The notes below the pieces were generated by a model. The model did not search any database. It was not told the origin of the DNA and worked only from the letters and a program-made list of their open reading frames with translations. From Phytophthora hibernalis (lineage: Eukaryota; Oomycota; Peronosporomycetes; Peronosporales; Peronosporaceae), in assembly GCA_012656075.1 (NCBI GenBank), contig JAAKBF010000263.1, positions 94,535 through 158,534 of the forward strand: a stretch of DNA of 64,000 bases, read 5' to 3'. Shown in pieces: positions 63,065 to 64,000 of the stretch (position 1 is the first letter of the stretch; every line of letters starts with the position of its first letter). The translations under genes and the position numbers were made by a program.

Positions 63065-64000
63065 TTAAATATCCAAAGCTACGGTGGTGATACCATCCTC
63101 AAGTACTCGACGCTTGTCGTAGTAGTAATTGAGAGCTGTTTTAGTTTGACTATAGGAAATGATTGACTTAGTCTCCTCGCTGAGTCTGAAGCCTTTGTTT
63201 GTACCTTGCAGTGTGATGCGATCACGGACAACACTTTCAAAGCCATCTGGGTTGAGTACATCACTGTTCCGACCACCTCCCTGCTGCACTCCCTTGGCAC
63301 TAACCTTGACCTTGTAAGATTGGTCAGGTAGATAGCAGATATAGTTCTTTGAAGATAGTGACACCATAGCATCACCAGACCACTCATCCTTGAACAAACC
63401 AGGTGTGCGACGATCGAACTTAGCGACCTCGTTGTTATAGTCGCGTGGGAACCAATCATACTTATGCTGCTTGAAGTGCTCGCATAGCTCAGGTTTGATA
63501 CAGTTTTGAAACGGATTTTCACAGCTGAATGCGATGTATGCCGAGTCTGTGTCCATCTCCTGGTATTGAAAGTCCGAGCGATCGAAGTAGAAGTTGATAC
63601 AGTCATAGTAGAACTGTAGCATGCGTAGTTTAGCAAGCTGATAGATGGCAATCGACAAATGGATCGGATTCTTGTTCTTGAGTCGCCGTTTCTTCATGGT
63701 AATCTCACACGCATCATGAAGCTCCTCAAGTCCATGAAATGTGAAGTGCTCAATTTTGCTCTTGATGGCTTTGTCGTTAGACTCGTACTTTATCTCCTTG
63801 TGCTTACTCATGTCCATACCAGATCGACCGAAAGCGCTGTTTCCGACCAACTTCATCATTTCAGCGATCATAGCCTTGGACTTGTCAGCATCACCCTCCC
63901 GTCGAGCGTTAGAAACCGCCTCCATAAATGGTTCAAATGCTTTGTGGGAATTGGCTTTGATGAAACAGTAAGTTTTGGTGACTCCATTCCGTGAGCGATG
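63065..64000 (-). CDS. Protein-primed DNA polymerase B, C-terminal part (runs off window)
   Basis: The frame enters from the right edge (FIKANSHKAFEPFMEAV) and ends at 63065. Motif B is MMKLVGNSAFGRSGMD (K-x-x-x-NS-x-FG form typical of protein-primed family B polymerases) and motif C is YQEMDTDSAYIAF (DTDS, catalytic Asp pair). A KxY-like position (VSAKGVQQGG) follows. No break was seen in this part. This is the replicase of the element and the gene most useful for classification. The N-terminus, exonuclease and any terminal-protein region lie beyond the window. Confidence 0.9.
   Translation of the reverse strand, partial: HRSRNGVTKTYCFIKANSHKAFEPFMEAVSNARREGDADKSKAMIAEMMKLVGNSAFGRSGMDMSKHKEIKYESNDKAIKSKIEHFTFHGLEELHDACEITMKKRRLKNKNPIHLSIAIYQLAKLRMLQFYYDCINFYFDRSDFQYQEMDTDSAYIAFSCENPFQNCIKPELCEHFKQHKYDWFPRDYNNEVAKFDRRTPGLFKDEWSGDAMVSLSSKNYICYLPDQSYKVKVSAKGVQQGGGRNSDVLNPDGFESVVRDRITLQGTNKGFRLSEETKSIISYSQTKTALNYYYDKRRVLEDGITTVALDI

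Larger units (their letters stand above)
51123..64000. mobile_element. Polinton/Maverick-type virus-like element, right end outside window
   Basis: Diagnostic genes occur together: protein-primed DNA polymerase B, retroviral-type integrase with chromodomain, FtsK/HerA-like packaging ATPase, adenain-like protease, a 585-codon major capsid candidate and a minor capsid candidate. Base composition is more A+T-rich than the host genes to the left and codon choice differs. Genes are packed on both strands with short gaps, and many follow TATATAG-like boxes. Such elements are integrated double-stranded DNA viruses or self-synthesising transposons. The left end is fixed only to 50.3-51.1 kb. Coding breaks are mostly one-base losses at homopolymers, so the element may be much more intact than it appears. 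Confidence 0.9.

Overview
The window reads as nuclear DNA of an oomycete, most likely Phytophthora or a close relative in the Peronosporales. The evidence is a secreted effector with a signal peptide, an RFLR site and an acidic dEER tract, a cluster of START plus FYVE-like zinc-finger proteins, very short introns (47-96 nt), and a dense mixture of transposon classes known from these genomes. No tRNA, rRNA or CRISPR array was recognised.

Layout. 0-4 kb holds decayed Mutator-like transposase pieces on both strands and a small Cys-rich hypothetical gene. 4.5-9.7 kb is a degraded Helitron (DUF6570-like region, Rep region, Pif1-type helicase) on the minus strand. 10.4-12.7 kb carries a multi-exon AWS-SET-postSET histone methyltransferase gene and a hypothetical nuclear protein gene, bracketed by two diverged copies of a ~450 bp repeat. 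14.8-17.9 kb is a PIF/Harbinger element with both ends and its TAA target duplication visible, followed by two MITEs. 19.5-24.6 kb holds an RxLR effector, a pogo-like remnant, a four-exon GH47 alpha-mannosidase and the first of four START/FYVE-like paralogues; the second is at 26.8-28.0 kb. 28-39 kb is repeat-rich: inverted minisatellite blocks, a broken SET fragment and a DIRS-like tyrosine-recombinase retroelement with near-identical 194 bp end repeats. 39-43 kb has the third and fourth paralogues in divergent orientation. 43-48.8 kb is conserved host sequence: a LisH-CTLH-WD40 protein, a putative RNA-ligase-like enzyme and a folate/biopterin-type transporter.

From about 51.1 kb to the right edge lies a large Polinton/Maverick-type virus-like element that runs off the window. 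It has a protein-primed type B DNA polymerase, a retroviral-type integrase with a chromodomain, a packaging ATPase, a major capsid protein candidate, a penton-like minor capsid candidate, an adenain-like cysteine protease, a pVI-like protein, a long fibre ending in an S74-type chaperone domain, an exonuclease-X-like small protein and two small proteins with N-myristoylation signals. Together these would cover replication, integration, capsid assembly and maturation. Many of its genes follow a TATATAG-like box.

A recurrent feature is a single missing base that splits otherwise intact genes, usually at a homopolymer run. It affects host genes and mobile elements alike, so many apparent pseudogenes are probably sequencing artefacts. 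Gene extents here span those breaks and the breaks are noted in each entry.
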